This document shows, piece by piece, positions 10,425 through 21,649 of a DNA stretch of 64,000 nt. The stretch lies in assembly GCA_963971225.1 (NCBI GenBank), contig OZ020269.1:43297264-43361263 (forward strand), given 5' to 3'. Origin of the DNA: Melieria omissa (Eukaryota; Arthropoda; Insecta; Diptera; Ulidiidae). Made by a program: the position numbers and the translations under genes. The notes below the pieces were generated by a model. It was given only the letters and a program-made list of their open reading frames with translations, was not told the origin of the DNA and searched no databases. The stretch's first letter is position 1, and each line of letters starts with the position of its first letter.

Positions 10425-11404
10425 AGGGAGAGGGCTGGGTTGTGAACCAGGCCGGGTTGTGAACCATTACTGTTTTTTCTTTCCCTAATTGACATATCGC
10501 CAATCTTTCAACTGTCAAGTTTGTCTTATGATATGACTCTGCTTTTGTGGTTACACCGAAGTACAAACACGTATTGCTTGTGGCAGCAATCGAGTTTGAA
10601 AGACATCGTGTTTGAAAATCGACTGCGAAAACTTTTTTGCTTTTTGTAAAGTGCTATCCAAGTGACTGAAGTTATTGCAAAAATGTAAGTGTAACACATA
10701 TTTATTTAGGGTATTGATTCTATTTTACGATCCAACATTTGTTTATTTTGAAATATGATTGGAAGTGTCGTTATTTTAAAAGTTAAAAAGTGGCATCGTG
10801 GTTGGGCTGTGAACCACTGTGGGGGCTGGGTTATGAACCACCTGGTTTTCGGACTACATTTGCACTAGGACGGTCAAATATCGCCGGATTTATTAAAATA
10901 AAGTAATTTTATGTAATGTCACTCGATTTCGGTGAGTTCACTTGAAGTGATCCAATGCGAGAACGCGTTCGTATTTCATATGCAAACATTGCGACACCGA
11001 TTAGGATGAAAAAAAACAAATTTTGAGCACTTGCATTCATTGCGATTTTTTGGCTTAAGTGGCGTCATTATAACCTTTTTTCACCTCTCGAGCCTTCCTG
11101 AATTAATAAATTTTCAACTTCTTTCAAAATTATGGGTGTTTTCTTCGTATTTTTCGACTTTGATTGCGATTTGCCAGATGGTTCACAACCCAGCCACTTT
11201 TTTGGAAAAGCGAAAAATCACCTCCTCATCCTTATAAAATTGGACGTAGAGAGTTAAATGTTAATCAAAACGGTAATCTGTCTTCATAACAAATTGCGCG
11301 TTGTATTTACCTTTCCATCGGTATCTTCGATTTTTCGATATCTTTATTCTGTGAAAAGTTAGAGCAAAAAAACAAAACCCGGTTCACACCCCAGCCCTCT
11401 CCCT
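10425..11404. mobile_element. TA-flanked MITE with AGGGAGAGGGCTGGG ends
   Basis: The inverted ends are AGGGAGAGGGCTGGGTTGTG at the left and CCCAGCCCTCTCCCT at the right, flanked by TA at 10423-10424 and 11405-11406. The motif GGTTCACAACCCAGCC recurs internally (near 10450, 10805, 10830, 11180). A 5' end copy lies at 61153-61429. TA duplication suggests the Tc1/mariner superfamily. No transposase is present. Confidence 0.75.
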
Positions 11405-11567
11405 TATATTTTAGAATATAGCACACTGATACAAAATGTATCTTAAATATCAATGAGCACAATATTATTGGGAGTGGCAATAATATTGATACTGATTGAT
11501 AGTGACAACTCATAGTCATTGCTTTTTCTCGTAAAAGAGTAAACAGCATTTTTTAATTCGATAACTA

Positions 11568-12031
11568 CAGTCGTGTCTGGATATAGTGAACTAATTATTG
11601 GAAGGTCTGCTCATAGTATTGAAGGTGTTCACAATATCAAGGTTGGAATTTTTGTTTAAAAACTCGTTTTATTTGCTCAAACTACACTGTGTGTATATAA
11701 ATTTAAAAGTTCATTAAAATAAAAACTAAAAACCGTACTTTCAACCACAATCGGTTTGTACTCGACAAAAAACATAACCACTAAGGTCAATAAACAGCTG
11801 ATTTTGTAACAATCAATAGCAAAAATAGAAATTAGGGCAATACCCTCTTTCATTTTTGTTTCATTCTTGTGTTTTTTGTTACTTTTTGCTTGAAATTGCT
11901 TTCAGAATTTTTTTTCACTATTTAGAGGTTTTCATTTGCTCACTATTTAGAGTACTCCATGTAAAAATTTTATTGTTCACTTTATCGACGTGTTCATTAT
12001 ATAGGGTGTTCACTATACCCAGACACGACTG
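11568..12031. mobile_element. Pogo/Tigger-like MITE
   Basis: The element is 464 bp and its ends begin CAGTCGTGTCTGG(A/G)TATAGT, inverted at both termini and flanked by TA (11566-11567, 12032-12033). Starting with CAG next to TA is typical of pogo/Tigger elements. GTTCACTAT recurs near both ends. No coding sequence is seen. Confidence 0.8.
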
Positions 12032-12951
12032 TATGTTTTAAAAGAGTCATCAACACTTTTTTACGATTACTTTTTGTAAAAGTATTGTTGTAAAAGTAAA
12101 GTAATTGTTTATGTCAAATAAACATTTTGGTTATTTTTGTTACATTTTGGTTATTTTTATTTCTGTTCCTGGTTATTAATTAGATTTTCTTGTGGCAACG
12201 CTGGCAATGACTACATGACGCGAAACTGAGAGGAGTCACGGTTGCTAATTCGGTCAAACCAGGCCCCAGAGTCGCAAATTCGGTCAAACCAGGCCCCAGA
12301 GTTGATTAGGGTTCGTACAGCAAATTCGCCATACAAAAGTCAGGGCAAGGGCTGCTGGTGCGTTCGAAGTTTATTTTTTTTTTTTTTGTTTTTTTTGTTT
12401 TGTTTTTTTTCTCTCTCATTTTGTAGTACGTTTATACGAAATTGATTGCAAAAAAAATGTTGTTGGTGAAAAACGTCATAAGTATGTTCCAACTAGTTTT
12501 AATATGATTTAACTTCAGTTTTTGCTGATTGCCCTCAAAGCCTTAACGTTTGAATTGCTTGTGTTGCAGCTCTGCGTTTGAAAAGAGTTCAACTTGCCAT
12601 CACTGTTTCTTGCTGCACTAGAAACGGCAAACTCAATGAGACATGAACTGAATGAAAAAGCAACCGAATATCTGCTGACTTTACCGTCTGAAATCATTTA
12701 TTTATGCTTTCTGTTGGTACGGGTAACAATCAAAATGACTTCGACCAGTAAAACAAGGTTTTTCGCAACGTTATTTTTACAGCAAATAAGAAAAGTTATC
12801 ACTTTAAGATGCAAGCAATTGACTGGTAACCGGTGCTGTGCGAATGCTTGGGTAAAAAACCCGTACACTATCGGACGATTGGAAAAAGCAAAAAATGGTC
12901 TGAAAATCATTTCCCCGCTCAGTTTCGCGTCACGTAGTCACTGCTTCCGGG

Positions 12952-14262
12952 TCTGTAAAGTTCGGTAACCATCTCAACGCCACACGATCGGTGCGCAGGG
13001 GAACCTTCTGTCCATACAGGTATTTGTGGAAGTGTTTCACGCATTATAGTACTGCCAATAACTCTCTCCTTGCCACAAGTCTAGCTGTACCATCAATCAC
13101 CTGAGACACATACCACGAATACTGTGTCCGCTTCCGTTGGTGACCAGCACAAACATCTCTCCAGGAACGGGGAAGACCAGTATCGGGACAGTTCACAGTT
13201 TTTCCTTCAGTTGTGCAAAAGCCTTCTCCTGCTCTTCACTCCCCTCAAAGGCTTTATTCTTTTTCGTCAGTTTGTTCAAATTGCTGGCGAATCCACGGAC
13301 GGATCGTCTGTAATACGTGCACAGGCCAGGGAAACTGCCTGTAAATTTCGCGGACGGGCCCTTACTGCCATAATTTTGCCTTCATCCGTAAATACTCCTC
13401 ATTCGGACACCGTGTGGTCCAGATAGTTGACCTCCTTTTAAAAGAGCGAGCATTTCTTCGGATTGAGTTTAAGGCGGGCTTTTTGCATCCGCTCGTACAC
13501 TTCCTTTAGTTTTTCCAAGTGGTCGTTGAATTTGCTACCTATTACAATGATGTCACCGAGACAAGTCCTCCAATGTATTCCCTTCAGCACACGTTCCATT
13601 AGCCGCTCAAATGTCGCCGGTGTGTTACAGAGACCAAACAGCAAAGCAGCATGATGATAAACTGCCACAGACCTTCGCCGACACTGAACACCGTTTTTTT
13701 CTTGTCCTTTTCTTTAAGCTTTACCTGCCAATAGCCGCTGCGCAACTCGAGTGTGGAGAACCACTATGTGGCTGACAGTGTGTCCAGGGTGTCATCAATA
13801 TGGGGAAGTAGATAGCTGCCCTTCTTGATCACGTCGTTGAGCTTTCGATAGTCCACCCAAAACCGGGTGCGTTCATCCCTTTTCTTGACTAACCCGACTG
13901 GCTCTCTATAACGCCCTCATTTGCCCCGACTCAACGTGGCGGTTGGCGGATCGGCTTCGTAAGAAGTGACCGCGTCTTTTGTTTCCGCTGCGCTGTAAAT
14001 TCGCGTAAATCCGTATCTTATCATGAAGTTTATGCCGATAATCACGTCGTCTATAATATCGGCGACGATGAACTCATTTGCCAGGGTGCCGGTATCAATT
14101 GTGATCTTTTCCGTGACTTATCCTGTCACCGGTGCACCTGTGCTAGTCTCTGTCCTTAACAGTATGCCATGCAGTAGTTCCCAATACCTCAGGAGCTTTC
14201 TTTTGAAGCTGAATGCGCCAGTATCCAGTGTCAAAACAAACGCCCTTACGTCTATCCTTCAA
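12952..14262 (-). pseudogene. Gypsy element, protease to reverse transcriptase (fragment)
   Basis: Minus-strand reading from right to left gives a retroviral-type protease piece around 14010-14110 (TIDTGT, then FIVADIIDDVIIGINF). The reverse transcriptase follows, with GYWQVKLKEKDKKKTVF near 13700-13735, FGLCNTPATFERLMERVL near 13580-13640 and NPKKCSLF near 13440, then an RNase H beginning toward 12960. The YxDD box appears altered to LGDIIVI. Stops and frameshifts are frequent, so no product is expected. It is the same element as 6600-7938 and is separated from it by the insertions at 7939-10212 and 10285-12943. Confidence 0.8.
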
Positions 14263-14640
14263 TCGTTAGGTTGCTGGGTGGTTGTTGGTTCGTATACGAT
14301 AGTCGTTGCCAATACGAACAGGGCCGAAGATTTGGTGAAGTAAATTCTTCTCGAACTCCCCAAGGGCTGCTGTGGTATTACGTGATAGTGTCCATGCTTC
14401 TGTGCCATAGAGGAGCACGGGCACAATAAGCGTCCTAAAGAGTGCAAGTTTTGTCATTTGAGAGAGGTCTCTGGTATTTAACTGTCTACCGAGACTGTAG
14501 TATACCCTTTTGGCAAGAGTAATCCTTCGCTTTATCCCAAGCTGACATTGCTGCTGCTGTTTATAGCGATGCCAAGGTAGACAAATTCTTCGAAAATTTC
14601 AAAAGTAAACCTGTCAGCTTCGACGTGAGACACTAGTCGC

Positions 14641-15132
14641 CAGTGACTATGTAAGGCGAAACTGAGAGGGGAAATGATTTTCAGACCATTTCTTGCTTTT
14701 ACTGATTGTCCGATAGTGTTTCGATAAGTTTTCGTACCCAAACAATCGGACAGCATCGGTTACCAGTCAATTGTTTGCTCCTTAAAGTTCTAATTTTTCT
14801 TATTTGCTGTAAATATAGCGTTGCAAACCACCTTGTTTTAGTGATCTGAGTAATTTTGATTGTAACGCGTACCAACAAAAAGCAGAAATACTTAAATTAT
14901 TTCATGCGCTAAAGTCAACAGATATTCGGTTGCTTTTTCTTAAGTTCCTGTCTCATTGACTTGGCCGTTTCTATTATAGCAAGAAACAGTGATGGCAAGT
15001 TGAACTCTTTTCAAACGCTTTACTTTACGAACCCTAATCCCCTCTGGGTTTGACCGAATTTGCGACTCTGGGGCTTGGTTTGACCGAATTAGCAACCGTG
15101 AACCCTGTCAGTTTCGCATCACATAGTCACTG
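14641..15132. mobile_element. hAT-type MITE family A, copy 2 (shortened)
   Basis: It begins CAGTGACTATGTAAGGCGAA and ends TCGCATCACATAGTCACTG. The flanking octamers CTAGTCGC (14633-14640) and CTAGCCGC (15133-15140) differ at one base. At 492 bp it lacks about 240 bp present in the other copies. It sits inside the reverse transcriptase of the LINE. Confidence 0.85.
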
Positions 15133-15479
15133 CTAGCCGCTGCGAGTCCCTACGTGTTGGCTGCATAAATCATCATCTTTCCCTCATTTACCACCAGACC
15201 CATTTTGGCAGATTCTCTTTCTATTGTCACAAAGGCAGCGGTGACATCTCCTTGTTCTCACCAACAATCTTACGAGCTTTGCAGAGATACAAAGTTTAGA
15301 CAAAGCGACGTATAGGCGATCCCTTATCGGGTTATCAAATGCTGTCTTGTAATCAATAAAAATTAGTGGGTATCGACATGACTCTCATTAAACTTCTTTA
15401 GGATTTGGTTTAAAGTGAATATTTGGATATTCGGACACTGATAAGGTCAAATCAACGCCTTGGCGAATGACTTCAATCT

Positions 15480-16945
15480 TTCACATAACACGACTCGACA
15501 AAAAATGGGTTCATCGCATGCTCTAAGAACAAAAGTATTTTTTAGACTAATCTTCGTCTGCTGAACACGAAACTGAAAATCAAAAACTTTTCTTAAGACG
15601 CGTTTTCGAAAAATCTTCCAAAAACACGTTTTTCCCCTCTTATTTCTGTTATGAGCACATATCTCGTAAACCAACCATCCGAATTACACAAGTGACCCGT
15701 CGTTCAGAAGGTAATTAACTAACCTTTCCAAAAATATGTAGATTCGAATGGGATTTGGGGAAGTTACTGACGATGAAAGTTGTAAGAAAATGAATTTTTC
15801 GACCAATTTCAAAAATCATAAATTTTCGAATAGTTTTTTATAGATAAAATAAATGATCTCCTATGGTTTTAAAATCTAAGATGAAAGATATATTGTAACG
15901 ACGATGATACGTAACAGCCCACTAGACGTAGTATTCGTAACAATATTATACGAGGGCGGGTCAATAAGTCCGTGACTTTTTGAATGAAACACAGGTTTTT
16001 AGATAAAAAGTTATTTTATTTTTCAACGTGATCCATACATTTAGCCCAACGTTTCTCCAGTTTTTTTATCCCTTCCGAAAAATATGATTTGTCGAGGTCT
16101 TCAAAATAGGCATTTGTTTGTGAGATGACTTCGTCATTGGAGGCAAATCTCTTTCCGCCGAGCCATTTCTTCAAGTTTGGGAACAAGAAATAGTCACTTG
16201 GGGTTAGATCGGGTGAATAGGCGGGATGAGGGAGCAATTCGTAGCCCAATTCATGGATTTTTGCCAAATAATGCTTAATGAGCACACGAAATTCACTTTT
16301 TTCCATTTTTTTCTCAGTCAACGCGGTAGTCTGATATTAACGGCTGTCAAAAACAAACTAAATGTCGCAGCTTGTTCAATTTTTGACAAGAGTCAACTGA
16401 CAGATGACTGTTGACGGAAGCAGTGTTGCCATTTCAATTAAGAGGCGGGAAATTCAAAAAGTCACGGACTTATTGACCCGCCCTCGTATGAGCAAATATT
16501 AAGCCTAACATCAATAGAATTGAAAGAAAAATTACAAAGTTAACAAGAAAACAACAACTTTACATATATTACACCGTGCGAACAATTTTTTTTATTTTTC
16601 CGAGACCCATCCAAAAGTTGATAAAGACGTGAAACTAGAGGTAATTTATAGTTTCCTGGCATAATCAGTTTTTCATTTTCTGACCCAAAAGCCTTCTTAA
16701 AGGACTTTAAAATTTTAAGGATATACACATTTCAAATATTTTGTTAAATATTTGCGGTCACTTGTGCTAGTCGGATGCTTTACAAGATATGTTTTTATAA
16801 CTGAAATATGAGGGGAAAAACGTGTTTTTCGAAGATTTTTCGAAAATGCTTCTTAAGAAAACTTTTTGATTTTCAGTTTCGTGTTCAGCAGCTGAAGGTT
16901 AGTCTAAAAAATATTTTTATTTTAAGGAGCATTTTTCGTGTCGAG
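15480..16945. mobile_element. Foldback-type element with long inverted repeats, hosting a mariner
   Basis: The arms at about 15483-15640 and 16808-16945 are inverted copies of each other. Shared landmarks are CTCGACA(C)-AAAAATG, TTTTTTAGACTAA, CTGAACACGAAACTGAAAAT, TTCTTAAG and ACACGTTTTTCCCCTC. The element interrupts the LINE reverse transcriptase. The 1.2 kb centre carries the mariner derivative at 15951-16486 and otherwise A/T-rich sequence without recognisable genes. Superfamily and exact ends are not determined. Confidence 0.6.
15951..16486 (-). mobile_element. Mariner deletion derivative, copy 2
   Basis: TA-flanked (15949-15950, 16487-16488) with perfect GAGGGCGGGTCAATAAGTCC ends. One open frame of 101 codons (16321 to 16016, minus strand) fuses the transposase N-terminus (MTEKKMEKSEFRVLIKH) directly to its C-terminal third (HPAYSPDLTPSDYFLFPNL, containing the third catalytic Asp of the mariner DD34D triad). 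The first two aspartates and most of the DNA-binding domain are deleted in frame. A product could be translated but would have no cleavage activity. It might in principle act as a repressor. Confidence 0.85.
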
Positions 16946-17228
16946 TTCAGGACTTTGTACGGGAAGTAGTCTGATACTACTGTAGTTGGCGCAAGTTGTT
17001 GGGTTGCCTCTTTTCAACACAGGACAAATGGCATTGAGGTTCCAATCGTTGGGCATACATTCTTCCAGCAGTATTTCGCAGATGAGCTGATTTGTGCACC
17101 CTATCAGCTCACTGCCGCCTTTAACAATTCTACTGGTAGTCAGGTCGCGAGCTGCCTGCAGCTAAATTGTTTTTAAGTCGCTGGAAGGTGACCAAGACCT
17201 CGTCATCTGCACATCTTCACCACGGCGC

Positions 17229-18576
17229 ACAGTGCTTCGAGAGTGGACAAAAATAAGAAAAAAAATTATCGCGGATTTTGACAAAAGTAGTATCATGTTA
17301 AAGGTAATTGTTTAGTTAAGCTGGATCCGAAATACTTTATCGAAAAATTGCCGAGATTAGGAGATATAGCTTGTCAAAGTCGGATATATTTTTAAAAAAA
17401 TTTATGAAGGGGAAAAATGAAATTTAGGTGCTTGTATAAAAAAAAATTGGTAGAAAATGTGTTGTTGTAGATAGGCTTCCAATTTCTTTTAATATTAAAA
17501 CTTAATTGATAGGAGCGAGACCACTGATCAGTTTTTTTTATTTAACATACATAATTTTTTTTGTACGAATTTTCAAAAATGAATGTTTTTTAACCCATGA
17601 AAATTAAAAAGAACCAAATTTAGAAAGGCAATTAATATCGAATGGCGTGAACTGGCGTAAATCCTTCTTATGACCCTTTTTGGATTGACTTTCTTCTCTT
17701 AAATCCGTAAAAAAAAGTCTGCGTCTTTTTGCGCCTTTGGAAAATATTCAATTTTTTCAAAACTACTAATGTTGATTTTTGTATAGAAATCGCTTGAGTT
17801 ATAATTACGATTAAAATGTTTAACTAAGGCAATGCAACGAATTATGAATGTTTTTTATAAAAAATAGGTTTGGTACGCATATTTAATTATGAGCCATATA
17901 ATCCAAATTTTTTCATTATTATGAAATTTGTTAGCTAAAATGTGATTTAACGCTAATATATTCTAAAAAAGGAGGAATGTATAACTTTGAAGATGGTCCA
18001 ATTTTGAAGAATAAGTCTTGAAGAATAGTCTCGCCGTTATAGGTTGAGCTGCATTGCATATTCACCTGCCTCATCTCCATGTTAAGCTCTACGAATATCA
18101 AATAAACAAAAACTATATCCTTTTAGCAACTTTACCGCCCTCTTTCTACCCTTTAAATATGGAATTTAGAAAAACGCTAAGATATGTATTTTGTTATTGC
18201 TTTTTTAGTATACATGTACATAATTTTTAAACAATCCGACCAAAAAACAATATCGGTCCATATAAGCTTCACCACCCCCTTTCCGCTCTTTCCAGGTCGA
18301 CGTTTTCGAAATCGCTTCTTTTTAAGGGTTGACTTTCTAAAATACAACTTTTGACCAAATTTCATCATAATATCCAGCGGTTTGGGCTCTGTGATGACAA
18401 GATAATATATAACCATATATATTCGATTTTTTTTAAACTATATATTTTTTTTTGAAACAAACACAAATTTTGAAATCAGCAACCCAAAATGACTTAGACT
18501 GCAAATTTTCAGCGAATTTCACGTACTCCTTCTATTTTTGCCACAATTTTGTATGGAGTCGAAGCACTGTGCGGCG
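17229..18576. mobile_element. Insertion with short CACAGTGCTTCGA terminal repeats
   Basis: CACAGTGCTTCGA at 17229-17241 is repeated inverted at about 18564-18576. Both occur where the LINE reading is interrupted. The interior is A/T-rich with no supported gene. A clear target duplication was not found, so the superfamily is open. Confidence 0.4.
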
Positions 18577-19765
18577 GTATTGTTCTCTTAGTCACCTTGC
18601 GAGCAACTTTGTGAAGTGATCCTTCAACATCCTCAGTATACCCTGCGTATCTGTAACCATATCTCCGTCTTCGTCTCTGCAGGAAGATGCAACGGGCTGA
18701 AAACCTTCTGTCAGATGCTTCACTTTCTCGTAAAGTTGTCGCGTGTTGTTCCTGTTCTGCACTCACCGATTTTCTCACGCTCACGCCTTTCTTGCTTCCG
18801 TTTCTTGCGTCTAAAAAGACTCCTCTCTTTCTTCCACTCCTCCCGGTAATTTTGAGTCACGGCTCGCGTGGCAGCCGACTGCAGGGTGTTCTTGAAGGCA
18901 ATTTTCTTCGCTGCAGAGGCTGCACGACACTCTTCGTCGTGGCTCTCTTGGTGGCGGGCGTCGGAAACCAAAAACATTTTCTGCGGCGGCACGCATAGGG
19001 TGGGATATGTGAGCCCATTATACGCCAATGTTATCAGGTGGAGAGGGGAGCGACCAAGCTGGTTGGAGAGTTGAGCGAAGTAGGCTTCGGCTATTCTTTG
19101 CGATCGCAGCTTACTGACGTTCAGCTTTCTTTGCAAACTAGGCTGTGCGGTCTTTGCTATGAAAAAACGCATACGTACCTTGGCTGCAACAAGGCAGTGG
19201 TTCGAGTCGATGTTCGGCTTTCGGAACGTGCGCACATCTAGAAAGCTAAAAATATGCCTGAAATATGTCCATCAATCAGCCTCAGACCTTTGTTTGACCT
19301 CTCGCATGGAGACTGAACTGCCCGACTGTGGGACCAGATATAACTTCTCGCCCGAACTTTGCATTGAAGTCTCTGAGGACGCTTTTAAGCTTTGCATACA
19401 AGTCATCTTTGGTCGCATTGTCCTTCTCTTCCGTCAGGGCGTGCGCGCAAATTAGGCAAGAAGCAATTAAGCCTTGATGCGGATGGAGGCAGTTCGTTCA
19501 CGGAGTAAACCGAGACACGTGGTGGTGACCTCAAATCCGTAGCCAAATTCACGCTTCTCCACATGGCAGCTGTAGTAACTGTCGCAGCCTGCTCACTTGG
19601 AACAACCTGCCCATCGCATTTCCTGGATGGCGGTGATGTCAGCCTTACATTTTATGAGGACTTCCGCCAGTTGGATAGGGCACCTTCCCTATAGAGGGTC
19701 CGGACATTCCAGGTACATATCCTCAAATCGTGGTTCTTAAATCGTTTGCTCTGGTCGTCGACATA

Positions 19766-20153
19766 GTAGGCAAAAAAAGCCTCTGGTTTTTTTTGCTTTC
19801 ATTGGCTCATTGGTTTTACGTGGCGAGCACGTAAAACCAACCCTGCGCATAACCCATACTTCAAGTCCTGGGGATTAGAAACGCTGCACGCATAAATTCA
19901 GCGGTGGAGGGGCTGAGGCTGTGAAGAGGTTGTATATTAGCTTGGATTGGATTTTACCTCCCATCCATCCATCCGCTCCCGAAATCTTGATTACAAAAAC
20001 ATAAACACTGTCGATCCCCAGACCCAAATTTTGTTGTTTTGCGTGACTGTCTTATTTTAATGAATGATGTAAATTGTTGACACTGACAAAGTTTAGGTAA
20101 AGCATGTTGCCATTTTTCCAAATTCACCTTTTAAGAACATTATTTCTTTTTAG
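19766..20153. other. Intron end, no element recognised
   Basis: Contains the inverted pair TTGGTTTTACGTGGCGAGCACGTAAAACCAA-like sequence near 19810-19840 (a 12-bp stem, GGTTTTACGTG / CACGTAAAACC) and the pyrimidine-rich acceptor TTTCTTTTTAG at 20143-20153. No coding sequence is identified. Confidence 0.4.
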
Positions 20154-20455
20154 AAAAAAACATACACGTTCTGAAGCACCCAACTTCCTAAAAAAAATTG
20201 GCGATTGTGAAACTTATCAAGGAATGGCTGCAAAATTTACTGCTTGTGCCAATGGGTATCCAGAGCCTGAAGTCGAATGGTACAAAAATGAACAAAAGTT
20301 GTTCCCCAATGAAAAAATTACAATGGAAACAGAACCAAATGGACTACTTCGCCTTACAATAAAAGGCGTGGATGACACTGACGTTGGAAACTATTCCTGC
20401 CACATTTTTAACTCACATGGAAGCGCAACATGCCACGCACAGTTGTTTTATGATA
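20154..20455 (+). CDS. Exon of the same giant Ig protein (one Ig domain)
   Basis: A 302-bp exon between acceptor TTTCTTTTTAG and donor GTAAGTAT (20456). It begins with codon base 3, compatible with the donor at 5204, and ends after codon base 1. It encodes a basic linker (KKTHTRSE-like start), then an I-set domain with NFLKKIGDCETYQGM, the core Trp in EVEWYKNEQ, LTIKGVDDTDVGNYSC and FNSHGSATCHA. The domain has both canonical cysteines. The next exon, which must start in phase 1, is not found in the remaining 43.5 kb. The Met at 20104 lies in the intron and is not a start. Confidence 0.9.
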
Positions 20456-20657
20456 GTAAGTATGAGACCAATATTCACTGTTTGAACTCCGTCTAGCTCA
20501 AACCGCTGGAGCTGGAATTGTGAAATATGAATAGTAGTTTTCTTTCCAAAGCGGTCATCCACTAGTTTTCATAATTCTACCATTCAAACGGTAAAAATTG
20601 GCTAGGCTCTTGGATGAGATTTCTTTTCACAGGGTTAATTTTACATGCAATGAAGTA

Positions 20658-21569
20658 CTGTGCGTTTCAAAAATAAGTGTTGGCCATATCTTTTTAACCG
20701 TAGAAGTTTGCCATGGTTTTAATATCTTCTATATTAAAATACCGTTTTCGCGTGTGTTTCTGTTTTCTTAGTTGGGTACAAGTTTTCGCGGAAATATCAA
20801 AAATTAAAAATAAGCTGTATTTAAAAAACGTTTCGAAGTAGTGTTTTTTGTAAACCATCCAAATGGTCTAAAAATGAATCCTCCACAAGTCGCAAAATAC
20901 ACAAAAACATCAGTTTCATTTGTGAGGAAGTGGGTCAGTCGATCCAAAGAGTTCGGAAATGGTGACGACGAGCCACGGAGAGGCAGGAAGAGAACCACTC
21001 AGAACAAAGCGCATAAGACGATAGTCCGGATGTTTGATAACACTCCAACTCTTAGCCTGAAGCAAGCGAAGGAAACATTGTCGTAGAAGAGAGTCGAAGT
21101 ATCAAAGGCCATTATCCGACGCAGGCTTCTGAAATCGGGCATTCCTCATACAAGTACCATGTCGAAATCGCTATTGGGTAAAAACATGTGGAAAATTGTC
21201 TGAAATGGGATAGAGAAAATTTGGGGTGGAAACACTAAAATGGCGATCTCAAAGTCCAGATGCAAACCCAATCGAAAATGTTTGGTCCTTAATAAGCCAA
21301 AGCTTAGAGGAAAAAGAATATCAACAACAAAACAGCTCATTTTGGGATTAAAACTGATTTCGAGAGGGGTTTCTTTGGAGTACACTCAAAAATAAGCCAA
21401 AATTGTAACAAAAGATGCCAAGCTATTACTGACAACAACGGAGACTGGACAAATTACTGATAATAATGCAAAAAGGATATTTGCACAGCCTTTGAGAAAA
21501 TATATATAATTCATTACTATACCTTATTTTGTAAGTTTTATAAGCAACACTTATTTTTGAAACGCACTG
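20658..21569 (+). mobile_element. Tc1-like transposon, internally deleted
   Basis: TA-flanked (20656-20657, 21570-21571) with inverted ends C(T/A)GTGCGTTTCAAAAATAAG. A plus-strand frame at 20874-21086 encodes a Tc1 N-terminal helix-turn-helix (QVAKYTKTSVSFVRKWVSR) and the GRKRTT motif that separates the two HTH halves. Broken frames follow (ETLS, then IIRRRLLKSGIP). The DDE core is mostly absent, with only a C-terminal tail (DANPIENVW-like reading near 21260-21290). It is non-autonomous. Confidence 0.8.
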
Positions 21570-21649
21570 TATATTTACATATTATTATTTTGTTGCAAAA
21601 TGACAGTGGAAGAACAAAAATATATTGTTTTTAATCACCGTCCTCAACT

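Larger units (their letters stand above)
10292..12203. mobile_element. hAT-like element nested in MITE A
   Basis: The terminal repeats are CAGCGTTGCC at 10292 and GGCAACGCTG at 12194-12203. The 8-bp duplication GCAATGAC occurs at 10284-10291 and 12204-12211. The termini are followed inward by TTTTGGTTATTTTT-type repeats. It carries two further TA-flanked MITEs (10425-11404, 11568-12031). Minus those insertions it is only about 0.46 kb and non-coding, so it is a MITE rather than an autonomous transposon. Confidence 0.8.
10285..12943. mobile_element. hAT-type MITE family A, copy 1 (split)
   Basis: Flanked by the perfect 8-bp duplication CTTCCGGG (10277-10284, 12944-12951). The right end is GCGTCACGTAGTCACTG and the left end resumes as CAATGAC / TACATGACGCGAAACTGAG on either side of a second insertion at 10292-12203. 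Without it the MITE is about 740 bp. The same element is at 14641-15132 and 30150-30879. The TIR begins CA(G/A)TGACTAC and 8-bp duplications place it in the hAT group. The open frames inside are not conserved as proteins between copies, so I treat it as non-coding. Confidence 0.85.
14263..19765 (-). pseudogene. Decayed LINE with endonuclease and reverse transcriptase
   Basis: A single minus-strand non-LTR retrotransposon, split by four insertions. Endonuclease motifs lie at 19240-19765 (WNVRTLYREGA-like text, then NVRTFRKPNIDS at about 19210). The EN-RT linker is at 18720-19235 (KLNVSKLRSQRIAEAY). The RT start is at 16965-17225 (LKNNLAAG, then RMYAQRLEPQ), with middle pieces at 15141-15420. 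The thumb is at 14266-14632 (FEEFVYLG, then ALFRTLIVPVLLYGTEAWTL and FEKNLLHQIFGPVRIG). The order and motifs resemble the RTE/BovB-like elements often annotated as craniofacial-development-protein-like. The clade call is an inference. The 3' end abuts the gypsy element near 14262. Confidence 0.75.
5205..20153 (+). other. 14.9 kb intron with matched splice phases
   Basis: The donor GTAAGT at 5205 and the acceptor after TTTCTTTTTAG (ending 20153) bound this intron. Phase 2 on both sides would join AT with A to make an Ile codon and continue into the next Ig domain. Apart from its first 1.4 kb and last 0.4 kb the intron is filled with nested transposons. The first part, 5205-6600, has no element I can name. 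Within it, 5640-5950 is richer in G/C than its surroundings and carries a 106-codon minus-strand frame of unknown nature. Confidence 0.75.

Noticed and set aside
12594..12968. 124-codon open frame on the + strand (also at 30156-30500 minus)
   Set aside because: It lies wholly inside hAT-type MITE A, overlaps the terminal repeat, and the copy at 14641-15132 deletes and shifts it. The similarity between copies is that of the DNA element and not of a protein.
20104..20153. Met at 20104 as the start of a short Ig protein
   Set aside because: The codons before 20154 run through the polypyrimidine tract of a strong acceptor, and the splice phase matches the upstream Ig exon.
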